The position numbers were made by a program, and so were the translations under genes. From assembly GCA_002704665.1 (NCBI GenBank), contig PAHB01000021.1, positions 1 through 16,818 of the forward strand: a DNA stretch of 16,818 nucleotides, given 5' to 3'. Each line of letters begins with the position of its first letter. The first letter of the stretch is position 1. This stretch comes from Pseudomonadota bacterium (GTDB taxonomy: Bacteria; Pseudomonadota; Gammaproteobacteria; Burkholderiales; Eutrophovitaceae). The notes under the pieces are model-generated. The model was not told where the DNA came from. It saw nothing but the letters and a program-made list of their open reading frames with translations, and searched no databases. Shown here piece after piece: positions 1 to 7,487 of the stretch.

Positions 1-1053
1 CTGGCAATGAAATACCACCCGGATCGAAACCCTGATAATGCGAAGGCTGAGGCAAGTTTTAAGGAAGCTAAAGAAGCCTACGAGAATCTTAGCGACCCAG
101 ATAAACGCTCTACTTACGATCAATTCGGTCATGCTGGCTTGGATCAGCAAAACGCTGGAATGGGAGGTGGCGGTGCTGGCGGGTTCGGCGGTTTTGCTGA
201 TGCATTTGGTGATATTTTTGGTGATATTTTCGGAAACCAACAAAGCGGAGGTAGATCCGGGGGTGTTTTCCGAGGAGCAGACCTACGTTACAATCTAGAG
301 ATATCACTCGAAGATGCGGCGCGTGGGAAAGAAACCCGTATCAGAGTACCAAGCATGGGTCAGTGCGAAGTTTGTGGGGGTTCAGGTGCAAAAAAAGGAA
401 GCTCACCAAAAGTATGTCCTACGTGCAATGGACAAGGTCAAGTCCGAATGCAGCAAGGATTCTTTTCGGTTGCGCAGACTTGCCCAACCTGTAAAGGATC
501 TGGCCAGATAATTCAGGATCCGTGCACCAACTGTCGCGGAGAAGGGCGAGTAAAAAAACAAAAAACGCAGACCCTTAAAATTCCTGCGGGAGTTGATAAT
601 GGTGATCGAATCAGGCTTTCGGGTGAAGGCGAAGCAGGAGGAAATGGTGGCCCTCCGGGAGATTTATATGTTGAAATTCATCTCAAACCCCATGAGGTTT
701 TTTCGAGAAACGGCAAAGATTTGCACTGCGAGATGCCGATTAGCTTCACCTGCGCTGCAATTGGGGGATTAGTAGAAATCCCGACCTTGGATGCATCGGC
801 TAAAATTAAAATCCCGCCGGAGACACAAACGGGAAAGGTATTTCGTCTTAGAGGCAAAGGCATAAAAGAAGTCCGCTCGTCTGGGATTGGAGATTTGATG
901 GTTCATATGATCGTTGAAACTCCTGTAAACCTTACCAAAAGACAACAGGAATTATTGGTAGAGTTAGAAGAAATCAATCTTGCCGATTCCAGTCGCCATA
1001 ATCCACGGTCGAAGTCTTGGATGAACAAAGTGAAAACATTCTTTGACGCCTAA
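1..1053 (+). CDS. dnaJ: Chaperone protein DnaJ (Hsp40), 5'-truncated by the window edge
   Basis: Co-chaperone that delivers unfolded clients to DnaK and stimulates its ATPase in the cytoplasm. The frame is open to base 1, and the first visible residues (LAMKYHPDRNPDN) belong to J-domain helices II-III, so about 25 residues including the start lie upstream. Visible residues 6-8 are the HPD motif that triggers the DnaK ATPase. A Gly/Phe-rich linker follows at about residues 50-82. Four CxxCxGxG zinc-finger repeats begin at C122, C139, C161 and C175 and all eight cysteines are intact. The C-terminal substrate-binding domains run to a normal end ('RSKSWMNKVKTFFDA'). The ATG at base 7 is an internal methionine and not the start. 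It converges on the oxygenase gene with a 20-bp gap. grpE and dnaK are expected upstream, outside the window. G+C is visibly higher here than in the middle of the window, as is common for highly expressed genes in AT-rich genomes. Confidence 0.97.
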   Translation: MAMKYHPDRNPDNAKAEASFKEAKEAYENLSDPDKRSTYDQFGHAGLDQQNAGMGGGGAGGFGGFADAFGDIFGDIFGNQQSGGRSGGVFRGADLRYNLEISLEDAARGKETRIRVPSMGQCEVCGGSGAKKGSSPKVCPTCNGQGQVRMQQGFFSVAQTCPTCKGSGQIIQDPCTNCRGEGRVKKQKTQTLKIPAGVDNGDRIRLSGEGEAGGNGGPPGDLYVEIHLKPHEVFSRNGKDLHCEMPISFTCAAIGGLVEIPTLDASAKIKIPPETQTGKVFRLRGKGIKEVRSSGIGDLMVHMIVETPVNLTKRQQELLVELEEINLADSSRHNPRSKSWMNKVKTFFDA

Positions 1054-1073
1054 ACAGTTAATTTACCAGTTTT

Positions 1074-1871
1074 TTAACTTTTACCTTCCATTTCCTTAAC
1101 GTGGGGAAAAGATTCTGCCAGGCCAGTTTCAGGGTTTTGGTATACGCCATCAGAACGCCCTAACCGAACCCTACCGCTCTCTTTGTGCCTTAACTGATAT
1201 CCCATATTAAATGCGATTGATCGCCTCTCACCCTGACCTAGAAAAGGATATACGGTGTGAATAAGGCTAGATGGAAATAGGAAAAAGTCGCCAACCCTAG
1301 GTGAGTGCCTATAGGTCCCATTCTCTAGACCGTTATCCACAGATTTGGCGATAAATTCGATATCGCCGTCTCCCGATTCTCCCTTGAAACGGCGATCTTG
1401 TCCCCAACGTTCTTTATAATTCGGAATTTTGAGGTAACAGACCGAAGAAATATCACAATCGGTATGGTGGTGAGCAGGGTTATATTCGCCTTCCCGTTGA
1501 GAAACCGCCCATATGCTTGTGAAAAAGGCCTGAAGTACATAATCACTCTCGAGATTCCGGATTTTCTTACCAAGCACATTATTAAGATAATGGGTTGCAC
1601 AGCTATGAAAAAAATGTGCTGCCCCAACCACATCGAGCATTTCTAACGACAATGTTGGTTCGTGGTAAATTTGCCCGGCAAGTTGGTCACCATGGCTGGA
1701 ATAGTTTTCTCTCTCCAACACCTTATCAGTAACCAGAATGAGGCCTTTCGTAAGCTCTGCAGGCATCTCTATTTTGGCTACAGGAGGACCAAACATATGT
1801 TCAACTGAAAATTTTTTAATTTCCCAATTTTTTTTCGTTCTAAAAAGTTCCTGTTGATTTAGCATAAACAT
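1074..1871 (-). CDS. Putative 2OG-Fe(II) oxygenase (2OG-FeII_Oxy_5 / TIGR02466-like)
   Basis: A 265-residue soluble protein with no signal peptide, predicted to be an iron- and 2-oxoglutarate-dependent dioxygenase; its substrate is unknown. The metal site is readable: an HxD motif within HHHTD (H136, D138) and a distal histidine in SSLIHTVYPF (H205). The arginine pair R216-R217 in 'GERRSIAFN' would bind the 2-oxoglutarate carboxylate. The flanking strings 'GEYNPAHHHTDCD', 'VCYLKIP' and 'GDFFLFPSSLIHTVYPF' resemble uncharacterised oxygenases that I recall from marine bacteria and T4-like cyanophages. The start is either M1 (1871) or M3 (1865). Upstream are two copies of AGGATTA on the coding strand, and the nearer one sits about 9 nt before M3, which slightly favours 1865. 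It follows cysS on the same strand after a 49-bp gap and could be co-transcribed with it. I see no functional link to cysS or dnaJ. The gene is probably an insertion between housekeeping genes. Confidence 0.85.
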   Translation of the reverse strand: MFMLNQQELFRTKKNWEIKKFSVEHMFGPPVAKIEMPAELTKGLILVTDKVLERENYSSHGDQLAGQIYHEPTLSLEMLDVVGAAHFFHSCATHYLNNVLGKKIRNLESDYVLQAFFTSIWAVSQREGEYNPAHHHTDCDISSVCYLKIPNYKERWGQDRRFKGESGDGDIEFIAKSVDNGLENGTYRHSPRVGDFFLFPSSLIHTVYPFLGQGERRSIAFNMGYQLRHKESGRVRLGRSDGVYQNPETGLAESFPHVKEMEGKS

Positions 1872-1920
1872 TAATCCTTAGCCTAATCCTAGTGGTAATA
1901 GTTATTTGAAGTAAATTTTT

Positions 1921-3291
1921 TTATTGCTTTTTTCTCCAAATAGTTCCTTCAGCGGAATCCTCTAGTTCGATACCCTTTTGCCAAAGAGTATTTCTAATTT
2001 GATCCGCTAATATGTAATTTTTATTTTTCCTAGCCAAATCTCTCGCGGATATTTCCCTTTCGATATCTGAGGGTGATAAATCGTCAGAATTTCCAGTTGA
2101 TTGAAAAAAATCTGTCGGAGGTCTACCTAACAGACCAATTAATCCTGCGATCGCGTTCAATTGATCAGCCATAATCTTCGATTTAGTCCGGTTTACCTCT
2201 CCCGCAAGTTCAAATAATACCGAGATTGCTAATGGTGTATTAAAGTCATCATTCATGGCCTCTCTAAATCGTTTTGCGAATTGGCAATTCCAATCAATAT
2301 TCACTCTATTAGAGGAATGTTTTGCCGCTGTATATAAACGTGATAACGACTGATGCGCGTCCTCTATGTGCTCATTAGAATAATTAAGTGGACTTCTGTA
2401 ATGTGCTCTCAATATAAAATATCGCAATACTTCAGGATCATATTTTTTTAATAATTCACGAATTGTAAAAAAGTTATTAAGTGATTTCGACATTTTTTGG
2501 TCCGCAATCCTTACAAATCCGTTGTGCATCCAATAATTTACAAATTCTGCTCCGTGAGCACACTCAGACTGAGCTATCTCGTTCTCGTGATGGGGGAATT
2601 GCAAATCCTGCCCGCCGCCGTGGATATCAAAATGAGTTCCCAAAGTTTTTTTACTCATTACCGAGCATTCGATATGCCACCCGGGACGACCCTTACCCCA
2701 GGGAGAATTCCAAAACGGCTCATCTAACTTAGCTTTTTTCCAAAGTACAAAATCTAACGGAAAATCCTTTTTTTCATCAATTAACACCCGACTTCCGGCT
2801 TGCAAATCCTCCAGACTTTTACCTGATAATTTCCCATAAGTTTCGAATTTTTTTACAGAAAAATAGACATCACCATTTTTAACGTGATACGCATACCCTT
2901 TTTTTATAAGAATCTCTATAATACCGATCATTTCTGGAATATGATCTGTAGCCTTTGGCTCGTGATCCGGGTCCTCGACCCCTAAATATTTGCAGTCTGC
3001 CCGCATCTCTTCAATAAACTCTGCTGTTAATTTTTGAAAAGATATTCCTCGTTCGCACGCTCGCTTGATTATTTTATCGTCGATATCCGTAATATTTCTT
3101 ACATATGTGACCGAATACCCCAGAACCTGAAGCCATTTTTTTACAATATCAAAAAATACCATCACTCGCCCATGACCTAAGTGGCAAAAATCATAAACTG
3201 TCATTCCACAGACATACATTTTCACAACATCGGGAGTAATTGGAACAAACTTTTCTTTTCTTTTAGTTAAAGAATTAAAAATGTGTAACAT
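1921..3291 (-). CDS. cysS: Cysteinyl-tRNA synthetase
   Basis: Class I aminoacyl-tRNA synthetase that attaches cysteine to tRNA-Cys in the cytoplasm. At 456 residues it is close to the E. coli enzyme (461), and its landmarks fall at the same positions. The zinc ligands that select cysteine are C28, C209, H234 and E238. The ATP-binding HIGH motif is HLGH at 37-40 and the KMSKS loop is at 266-270. The string 'DFCHLGHGRVMVFFD' is typical of betaproteobacterial CysRS, except that Gly41 replaces the usual Ala. The C-terminal anticodon-binding region ends in the expected 'LADQIRNTLWQKGIELED' type of sequence. The ATG at 3291 is well supported by alignment ('MLHIFNSLTKRKE'), although no strong Shine-Dalgarno is visible. 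It is transcribed divergently from the TPR gene, across 165 bp. The oxygenase gene follows it. Confidence 0.97.
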   Translation of the reverse strand: MLHIFNSLTKRKEKFVPITPDVVKMYVCGMTVYDFCHLGHGRVMVFFDIVKKWLQVLGYSVTYVRNITDIDDKIIKRACERGISFQKLTAEFIEEMRADCKYLGVEDPDHEPKATDHIPEMIGIIEILIKKGYAYHVKNGDVYFSVKKFETYGKLSGKSLEDLQAGSRVLIDEKKDFPLDFVLWKKAKLDEPFWNSPWGKGRPGWHIECSVMSKKTLGTHFDIHGGGQDLQFPHHENEIAQSECAHGAEFVNYWMHNGFVRIADQKMSKSLNNFFTIRELLKKYDPEVLRYFILRAHYRSPLNYSNEHIEDAHQSLSRLYTAAKHSSNRVNIDWNCQFAKRFREAMNDDFNTPLAISVLFELAGEVNRTKSKIMADQLNAIAGLIGLLGRPPTDFFQSTGNSDDLSPSDIEREISARDLARKNKNYILADQIRNTLWQKGIELEDSAEGTIWRKKQ

Positions 3292-3456
3292 AAAGGTTTA
3301 ACACTTTTGCAAAATACAATTTAGAATACCACCCAGTTTATCCAACGACCTGAGTAAAAACGCACTAGAAAGCTATGCGTTTTGAATGGTTGTTGATAGA
3401 CTATTATTCTATTTACAAGACTTTAGCTGACTTAAAAAACTGCAACAGTATAACAG
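3292..3456. other. Divergent intergenic region between cysS and the TPR gene
   Basis: This 165-bp AT-rich spacer separates two divergently read genes and must hold the start signals of both, unless they are leaderless or read through. No ORF, RNA gene or strong hairpin is visible. A plausible sigma-70 promoter for the rightward genes is annotated separately. On the leftward side a TATTCT hexamer (complement of 3323-3328) could be a -10 for cysS, but I find no matching -35 at 16-18 bp. Confidence 0.6.
3382..3410 (+). promoter_or_regulatory. Candidate sigma-70 promoter for the TPR-ldt-ppiA-ppiB-lpxH cluster
   Basis: TTGAAT (3382-3387, match to TTGACA at 4 of 6) and TATTCT (3405-3410, match to TATAAT at 4 of 6) are separated by exactly 17 bp. 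They lie about 45 bp upstream of the first ATG of a five-gene rightward cluster with no other long gap. Hexamers of this quality occur by chance in AT-rich DNA, so the call rests mainly on location and spacing. Confidence 0.35.
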
Positions 3457-4407
3457 ATGCGACACATATTTTTTCTAACTATCATGGTGATAACATGCTC
3501 TTGTAGTATGTACGCGATCTCTTCGGAGGAGCTATATTCGGAAACTCAACTACTATTTAACCAAAAAAAATACCTTAAAGTTCTTGAAAAAGTTGACGCC
3601 TATGACAAATCAGAAGCCCTTTCGTTGAGGCCCTTATTTCTTAAAGGACTATCCCTGATTAAGATTGGAAGACTGGATGAGGCGGAAATTATTTTCAAAC
3701 AACTCACCGTTGAATTCCCCTCTAACCCCGAACCTTTCAATAACTTAGCATATGTATATTTTCAAAAAGGCGATTTGAAAAAAGTACGAGAAACCTTAGA
3801 GGACGCACTTGCGGCTAATGACAGTTACAGAATCATCTTTGAAAATCTCGGAATATTATTTTCGCGACTTGCTAGTGAAGCATATAAAAAAGCAATACAA
3901 AATGAAATTTCCGTGGAGGATACTCTTACTAAACTCTCGTTGGTGCTACGAATTTCAAATTTTGAAGAAAGAGAGAAAATATTAGCGAGTCAGGAAAAAA
4001 CCAACAATCTAGGCACAGAAATAGAGCACAATGAACCTGAAACCGCAGAGAATAATCTTTCGCCAATAGTTCCTGATGATTTTTATCAAATAGTAAAGGG
4101 CTGGGCGTCAGCATGGGAAACCAAAAATGTAGATGATTACATAAGCTATTACACGGCAACATTCAGGGGCTCTTCGAAAAATCGTAAAGAGTGGGAGTCA
4201 GTCCGCACGTCGAGAATTAACGGTCCTAAGTCGATAGATATACTGATTCAAAACTTTTCCATTGTCTCTAAAACAAATTCAGAAGCTATCGTACGTTTTC
4301 AACAGAACTATAAATCAAACCTTATCGACTCAAAAGGTACCAAGACATTAATTTTTCGTAAAGTCGACAAAGAGTGGCTAATTCATAAAGAATTATTCAC
4401 AAAATAA
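3457..4407 (+). CDS. Exported TPR protein with a C-terminal Csd6-type NTF2-like domain
   Basis: A 316-residue protein of unknown precise role, predicted periplasmic. Residues 1-20 form a signal peptide ending in 'CSCSMYA' before ISSEE. Two cysteines (C14, C16) lie in its h-region, but neither sits in a clean lipobox, so I favour signal peptidase I. Residues 25-135 contain about three TPR-like helix pairs ('LKGLSLIKIGRLDEAEIIFKQ', then 'NNLAYVYFQKGDLKKVRETL'). A polar linker at about 178-205 leads to a domain at 208-316, W216-x3-W220 followed by a Y-rich helix and ending 'EWLIHKE'. This domain is clearly related to the tail of the next protein. TPR proteins are scaffolds, and next to a YkuD enzyme this one is probably a partner or regulator of peptidoglycan remodelling; that is inference. 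It is the first gene of the rightward cluster. No strong Shine-Dalgarno precedes the ATG. The next gene follows after 11 bp. Confidence 0.8.
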   Translation: MRHIFFLTIMVITCSCSMYAISSEELYSETQLLFNQKKYLKVLEKVDAYDKSEALSLRPLFLKGLSLIKIGRLDEAEIIFKQLTVEFPSNPEPFNNLAYVYFQKGDLKKVRETLEDALAANDSYRIIFENLGILFSRLASEAYKKAIQNEISVEDTLTKLSLVLRISNFEEREKILASQEKTNNLGTEIEHNEPETAENNLSPIVPDDFYQIVKGWASAWETKNVDDYISYYTATFRGSSKNRKEWESVRTSRINGPKSIDILIQNFSIVSKTNSEAIVRFQQNYKSNLIDSKGTKTLIFRKVDKEWLIHKELFTK

Positions 4408-4418
4408 ATGTATCTTCC

Positions 4419-5627
4419 ATGACAAACAAAATATTGTTCTCATCCCACCAAAGCAAGTTGCGAATCTCGTTTATGATCACTTGCCTATCAATAATTTTCT
4501 TCAATAACACCCTCTGCTCGGCGTCAGATAACCAAAATATTGAAGCGAATCTGGTTGAAATATTAGAAAACATTTATTTAAATAAAAATGAAAATGCACT
4601 CAAAAAAGCAGAAAAACTAACTGAAACATACCCCAATTTTGCACTGGGCCATCTAATTATGGGAGATCTCTTGTACTCTCAATTTAATTCCTTAGAGAGC
4701 CTCGGCATAGACCAGCTACCTGGGAGCAAAGTAACCAAACTCATCGAGGAAGCAATAGCAAGAATAAGGCGTCACTACCGAAACGATCTTTCAACTCTGA
4801 TCCCAAACTATCTTTTAAAAATTACCGAGAAATACTCTCACATTTTGGTTATAGATACATCCAGCTCTACGATGTTTATTTATAAAAATCTTGGAGAAAA
4901 CTTTAAATATGTCACGAATTTTTATGTCAGTATTGGAAAAAAAGGAGTTAAAAAGCTGCGAGAGGGAGATAAAAAAACTCCTCTTGGCATATATCGCGTT
5001 ACCCGTGAGATAAGCGCTACCTCACTCTCTGACTTTTATGGAGCTGGGGCCTTCCCTATAAATTATCCTAATAAATGGGATCAAATAAACGGCTATGGTG
5101 GATATGGAATCTGGCTACATGGTAGCCCGTGGAGCACCTACAGCCGTCCACCACAGGATAGCGATGGATGTATCGTCCTAAACAATGATGATTTTATAAA
5201 ACTTGGTGAATACATAGATACAAACGGTACACCAGTTATTATTTCTGAAAAAATTGAATGGAATACAGCAGGCAAAAATAAAAAAAGAATGAAAACCTTA
5301 TTAACAAAGGTTGAAAAATGGAAAGCTGATTGGGAGAGCCTAGACACTGAAGAATATTTAACAAATTATTCAAACCTGTTTACCGACGGCAAACGAAATT
5401 TTCAAGATTGGGCAAAAAGAAAAAAAGAAATAAATTCCCGTAAAAAATGGATAAAAGTAGAAATTGCTGACCTCTCAATAACACCATATCCGAGCGAGAA
5501 AAACCTTGTAGCAATTACATTTACCCAATATTACAATAGTAATAACTTAAATGATCGAATGTCAAAAATTCAATATTGGTCAAAAGATTCGGATGAATGG
5601 AAAATAATTTATGAGGGAAAAAATTAA
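4419..5627 (+). CDS. YkuD-fold L,D-transpeptidase / L,D-carboxypeptidase, Csd6/Pgp2-like
   Basis: A 402-residue exported peptidoglycan enzyme. A hydrophobic stretch at residues 16-35 serves as a signal peptide, with an n-region if the first ATG is used; M19 (4473) is an alternative start and neither has a clear Shine-Dalgarno. Residues 40-90 look like a short helical or TPR-like repeat. The YkuD catalytic domain spans about 138-277, with 'HILVIDTSSSTMFIYKN', 'GDKKTPLGIYRV', the HG at 234-235 and the active-site box SDGCIVL containing the nucleophile C251. A C-terminal NTF2-like domain covers about 295-402. The same order (YkuD then NTF2-like) is found in Helicobacter Csd6 and Campylobacter Pgp2, which trim tetrapeptides to tripeptides and shape the cell. 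This gene may therefore encode an L,D-carboxypeptidase instead of a cross-linking transpeptidase; sequence alone cannot decide. The coding sequence is among the most AT-rich and lysine-rich in the window. ppiA follows after 37 bp. Confidence 0.85.
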   Translation: MTNKILFSSHQSKLRISFMITCLSIIFFNNTLCSASDNQNIEANLVEILENIYLNKNENALKKAEKLTETYPNFALGHLIMGDLLYSQFNSLESLGIDQLPGSKVTKLIEEAIARIRRHYRNDLSTLIPNYLLKITEKYSHILVIDTSSSTMFIYKNLGENFKYVTNFYVSIGKKGVKKLREGDKKTPLGIYRVTREISATSLSDFYGAGAFPINYPNKWDQINGYGGYGIWLHGSPWSTYSRPPQDSDGCIVLNNDDFIKLGEYIDTNGTPVIISEKIEWNTAGKNKKRMKTLLTKVEKWKADWESLDTEEYLTNYSNLFTDGKRNFQDWAKRKKEINSRKKWIKVEIADLSITPYPSEKNLVAITFTQYYNSNNLNDRMSKIQYWSKDSDEWKIIYEGKN

Positions 5628-5664
5628 GTATAGTAAAAACCGTTTATTCTAAAAAGGAAAATCA

Positions 5665-6231
5665 ATGTTAAGAGTTTTAATTTTTGTTATGTCAATCGTA
5701 GTAAATTCTGCAGCTTTTTGTGATAATCCCAAAGTTATAATGACAACAAACTTAGGTGAGGTAGAGATTGAATTGAATGCTGAAGCAGCTCCAATAACCG
5801 TTGAAAATTTTCTCCGATACGTAGAAAGTGGATTCTACACTGACACCATTTTCCACCGAGTAATTCCTGGCTTCATGGTGCAAGGTGGAGGCTACAGTCA
5901 AACTTTTACGGAAAAAAATCCATATGCTCCAATCGCTAATGAAGCAGACAACGGATTGGAAAATAAAATAGGGAGCATCGCTATGGCCCGAACAAACCGA
6001 CCCCATTCTGCCACAGCGCAGTTCTTTATAAATGTCGCCAATAATACCTTTCTTAATCACAAGAGTAAAAGCCTTAGAGGCTGGGGATATGCAGTATTTG
6101 GTGAAGTGATCGGTGGAATGGATGTCGTCAACGCTATAGCCACTGCGCCTACCGGGAGTGGAGGGCCTTTTGTAAAAGATGTCCCTACAAAATCAATCAT
6201 TATTCAATCCATTAATGTGATAGGTAACTGA
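5665..6231 (+). CDS. ppiA: Periplasmic peptidyl-prolyl cis-trans isomerase, cyclophilin type
   Basis: Catalyses cis-trans isomerisation of Xaa-Pro bonds in exported proteins. At 188 residues it has a signal peptide at about 1-19 ('LIFVMSIVVNSAAFC' before DNPKVIM), so it should act in the periplasm. The cyclophilin core begins at 'VIMTTNLGEVEIEL'. Active-site residues are visible: F63-H64-R65 in 'TIFHRVIPGF', Q73 in 'MVQGGG', and the 'HSATAQFFINV' strand at 114-124. It lacks the tryptophan of human cyclophilin A that binds cyclosporin, as bacterial cyclophilins usually do. The start is supported by AAGGAA at 5654-5659, 5 nt before the ATG and one of the clearest Shine-Dalgarno sites in this cluster. 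It is followed after one base by a second cyclophilin without a signal peptide. The pair is very similar through the core, which suggests duplication followed by a change of compartment. Confidence 0.93.
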   Translation: MLRVLIFVMSIVVNSAAFCDNPKVIMTTNLGEVEIELNAEAAPITVENFLRYVESGFYTDTIFHRVIPGFMVQGGGYSQTFTEKNPYAPIANEADNGLENKIGSIAMARTNRPHSATAQFFINVANNTFLNHKSKSLRGWGYAVFGEVIGGMDVVNAIATAPTGSGGPFVKDVPTKSIIIQSINVIGN

Positions 6232-6232
6232 C

Positions 6233-6733
6233 ATGAATCTTTCGGTAATAATTAATACGTCTGAAGGCGAACTTTTAGTTGATTTGTATCGCGAGAAGTC
6301 TCCACTTACTGTTGATAACTTCGTAAACTATATCGATAAAAAATTTTACGATGGAACAATTTTCCACCGAGTCATCAACAATTTTATGATTCAAGGAGGG
6401 GGCTATGAAACTGGAATGGTAGAGAAAAAGACTGATCCTCCGATCTTAAATGAAGCCGACAATGGACTCAGCAACTTAACTTATACCCTTGCTATGGCAC
6501 GAACAAACGAACCACACTCTGCAACTGCACAGTTTTTTATAAACGTAGCAGATAATAAATTTCTAGACTTTAAATCAAAAAGTGATGATGAATATGGATA
6601 CTGCGTCTTCGGCAAAGTTATTGGAGGTATGGATACAGTAAATAAGATTAAAGCAATGCCAACAGAGAAATTTGGATTTCATGCTGATGTTCCCTCTGAA
6701 GAAATCTCTATCATTTCAATTACGGGACAATAA
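6233..6733 (+). CDS. ppiB: Cytoplasmic peptidyl-prolyl cis-trans isomerase, cyclophilin type
   Basis: A 166-residue cyclophilin with no signal sequence, starting directly at the first beta strand ('MNLSVIINTSEGELLVDLY') and so cytoplasmic. The length matches E. coli PpiB (164). The catalytic set F44-H45-R46, Q54 in 'MIQGGG' and 'HSATAQFFINV' is complete. The ATG lies one base after the ppiA stop, and an AGGT about 8 nt upstream sits inside the ppiA coding end, so the two are probably translationally coupled. lpxH follows after 11 bp. The ppiA-ppiB-lpxH order recurs in betaproteobacteria as I know them, which supports the assignment. Confidence 0.94.
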   Translation: MNLSVIINTSEGELLVDLYREKSPLTVDNFVNYIDKKFYDGTIFHRVINNFMIQGGGYETGMVEKKTDPPILNEADNGLSNLTYTLAMARTNEPHSATAQFFINVADNKFLDFKSKSDDEYGYCVFGKVIGGMDTVNKIKAMPTEKFGFHADVPSEEISIISITGQ

Positions 6734-6744
6734 CAAACTAATTA

Positions 6745-7467
6745 ATGGAAAAAACATTATTCGTATCTGATATACACCTAAGTTATTTAAAACCGGAAAT
6801 CACTAAATATTTCCTTGGCTTCCTAAAAACATTGGCTGGGCAAGCTCAATATCTCTATATTTTAGGAGACTTGTTTGATTATTGGGTAGGTGATGAAGAA
6901 ATAAAAAAACCAGGCGCTTCTGCGATTATCAAATCATTGAAAGAGGTTTCTGAGAACGGTACCGATATTTTCTTTTTGCACGGAAATAGGGACTTTCTTT
7001 TAGGTGAAAAATTTGCTGATGCGGCTGGATTAAAAATCATAAATGAAGAGACACCTGTCAATTTATATGACAATCACTACCTGGTAATGCATGGAGACAC
7101 GCTATGTACTGATGACGTAGATTATCAAAAATTTAGAACAAAAGTTCACGACAAAAATTGGCAAAATTGTTTTTTGGCTAAACCAATCGAGGAGCGGCAC
7201 CAGTTTGCAAGATATGCCAGAGCAACTAGTGAAAAGAATAAAGCGGTAAAAAATGCAGAAATAATGGATGTCAACAATAGCACTGTCTGCAACATGTTCA
7301 GGAAATACAATTTTAGAACTTTAATTCACGGACATACTCACCGACCCGCTCACCATACTCTAACAATTGACGGAGTACTCTGTAACCGCTACGTATTGCC
7401 GGATTGGGATGCTGGTGGTGGTTACCTTCAATGTGATCCAACAGGCTGTCAAATTATTTTTTTATAA
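6745..7467 (+). CDS. lpxH: UDP-2,3-diacylglucosamine diphosphatase (lipid A synthesis)
   Basis: A peripheral inner-membrane metallophosphoesterase that splits UDP-2,3-diacylglucosamine to lipid X and UMP, the fourth step of the Raetz pathway. The 240-residue protein shows all family motifs: D9-x-H11 in 'SDIHLS', GDLFDYW at 41-47 (D42), GNRDFLL at 80-86 (N81), H116 in 'VMHGDT', and H195-G-H197-T-H-R-P. These are the expected two-manganese ligands. The length matches E. coli LpxH (240). The ATG sits 11 bp after ppiB with only a weak Shine-Dalgarno. It is the last gene of the rightward cluster and converges on purF with a 20-bp gap. Its presence shows that the host makes lipid A by the classical gammaproteobacterial/betaproteobacterial route and not through LpxI or LpxG. 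Confidence 0.96.
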   Translation: MEKTLFVSDIHLSYLKPEITKYFLGFLKTLAGQAQYLYILGDLFDYWVGDEEIKKPGASAIIKSLKEVSENGTDIFFLHGNRDFLLGEKFADAAGLKIINEETPVNLYDNHYLVMHGDTLCTDDVDYQKFRTKVHDKNWQNCFLAKPIEERHQFARYARATSEKNKAVKNAEIMDVNNSTVCNMFRKYNFRTLIHGHTHRPAHHTLTIDGVLCNRYVLPDWDAGGGYLQCDPTGCQIIFL

Positions 7468-7487
7468 AAATTACTGCTAAAATTTGA

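Noticed and set aside
1..30. dnaJ appears to lack its N-terminal ~25 residues
   Set aside because: The frame is open to the first base and the visible J-domain sequence is intact, so this is truncation by the window edge and not a broken gene.
1398..1646. 82-residue plus-strand frame opposite the oxygenase gene
   Set aside because: It lies entirely antisense to a gene with intact catalytic motifs, and its translation has no recognisable domain or ribosome binding site. It is a shadow frame.
1872..1890. Direct repeat TAATCCT (1872-1878 and 1884-1890) upstream of the oxygenase gene, considered as an operator
   Set aside because: On the coding strand it reads as two AGG-containing Shine-Dalgarno-like copies. 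Seven bases repeated twice is too little to call a regulator site.
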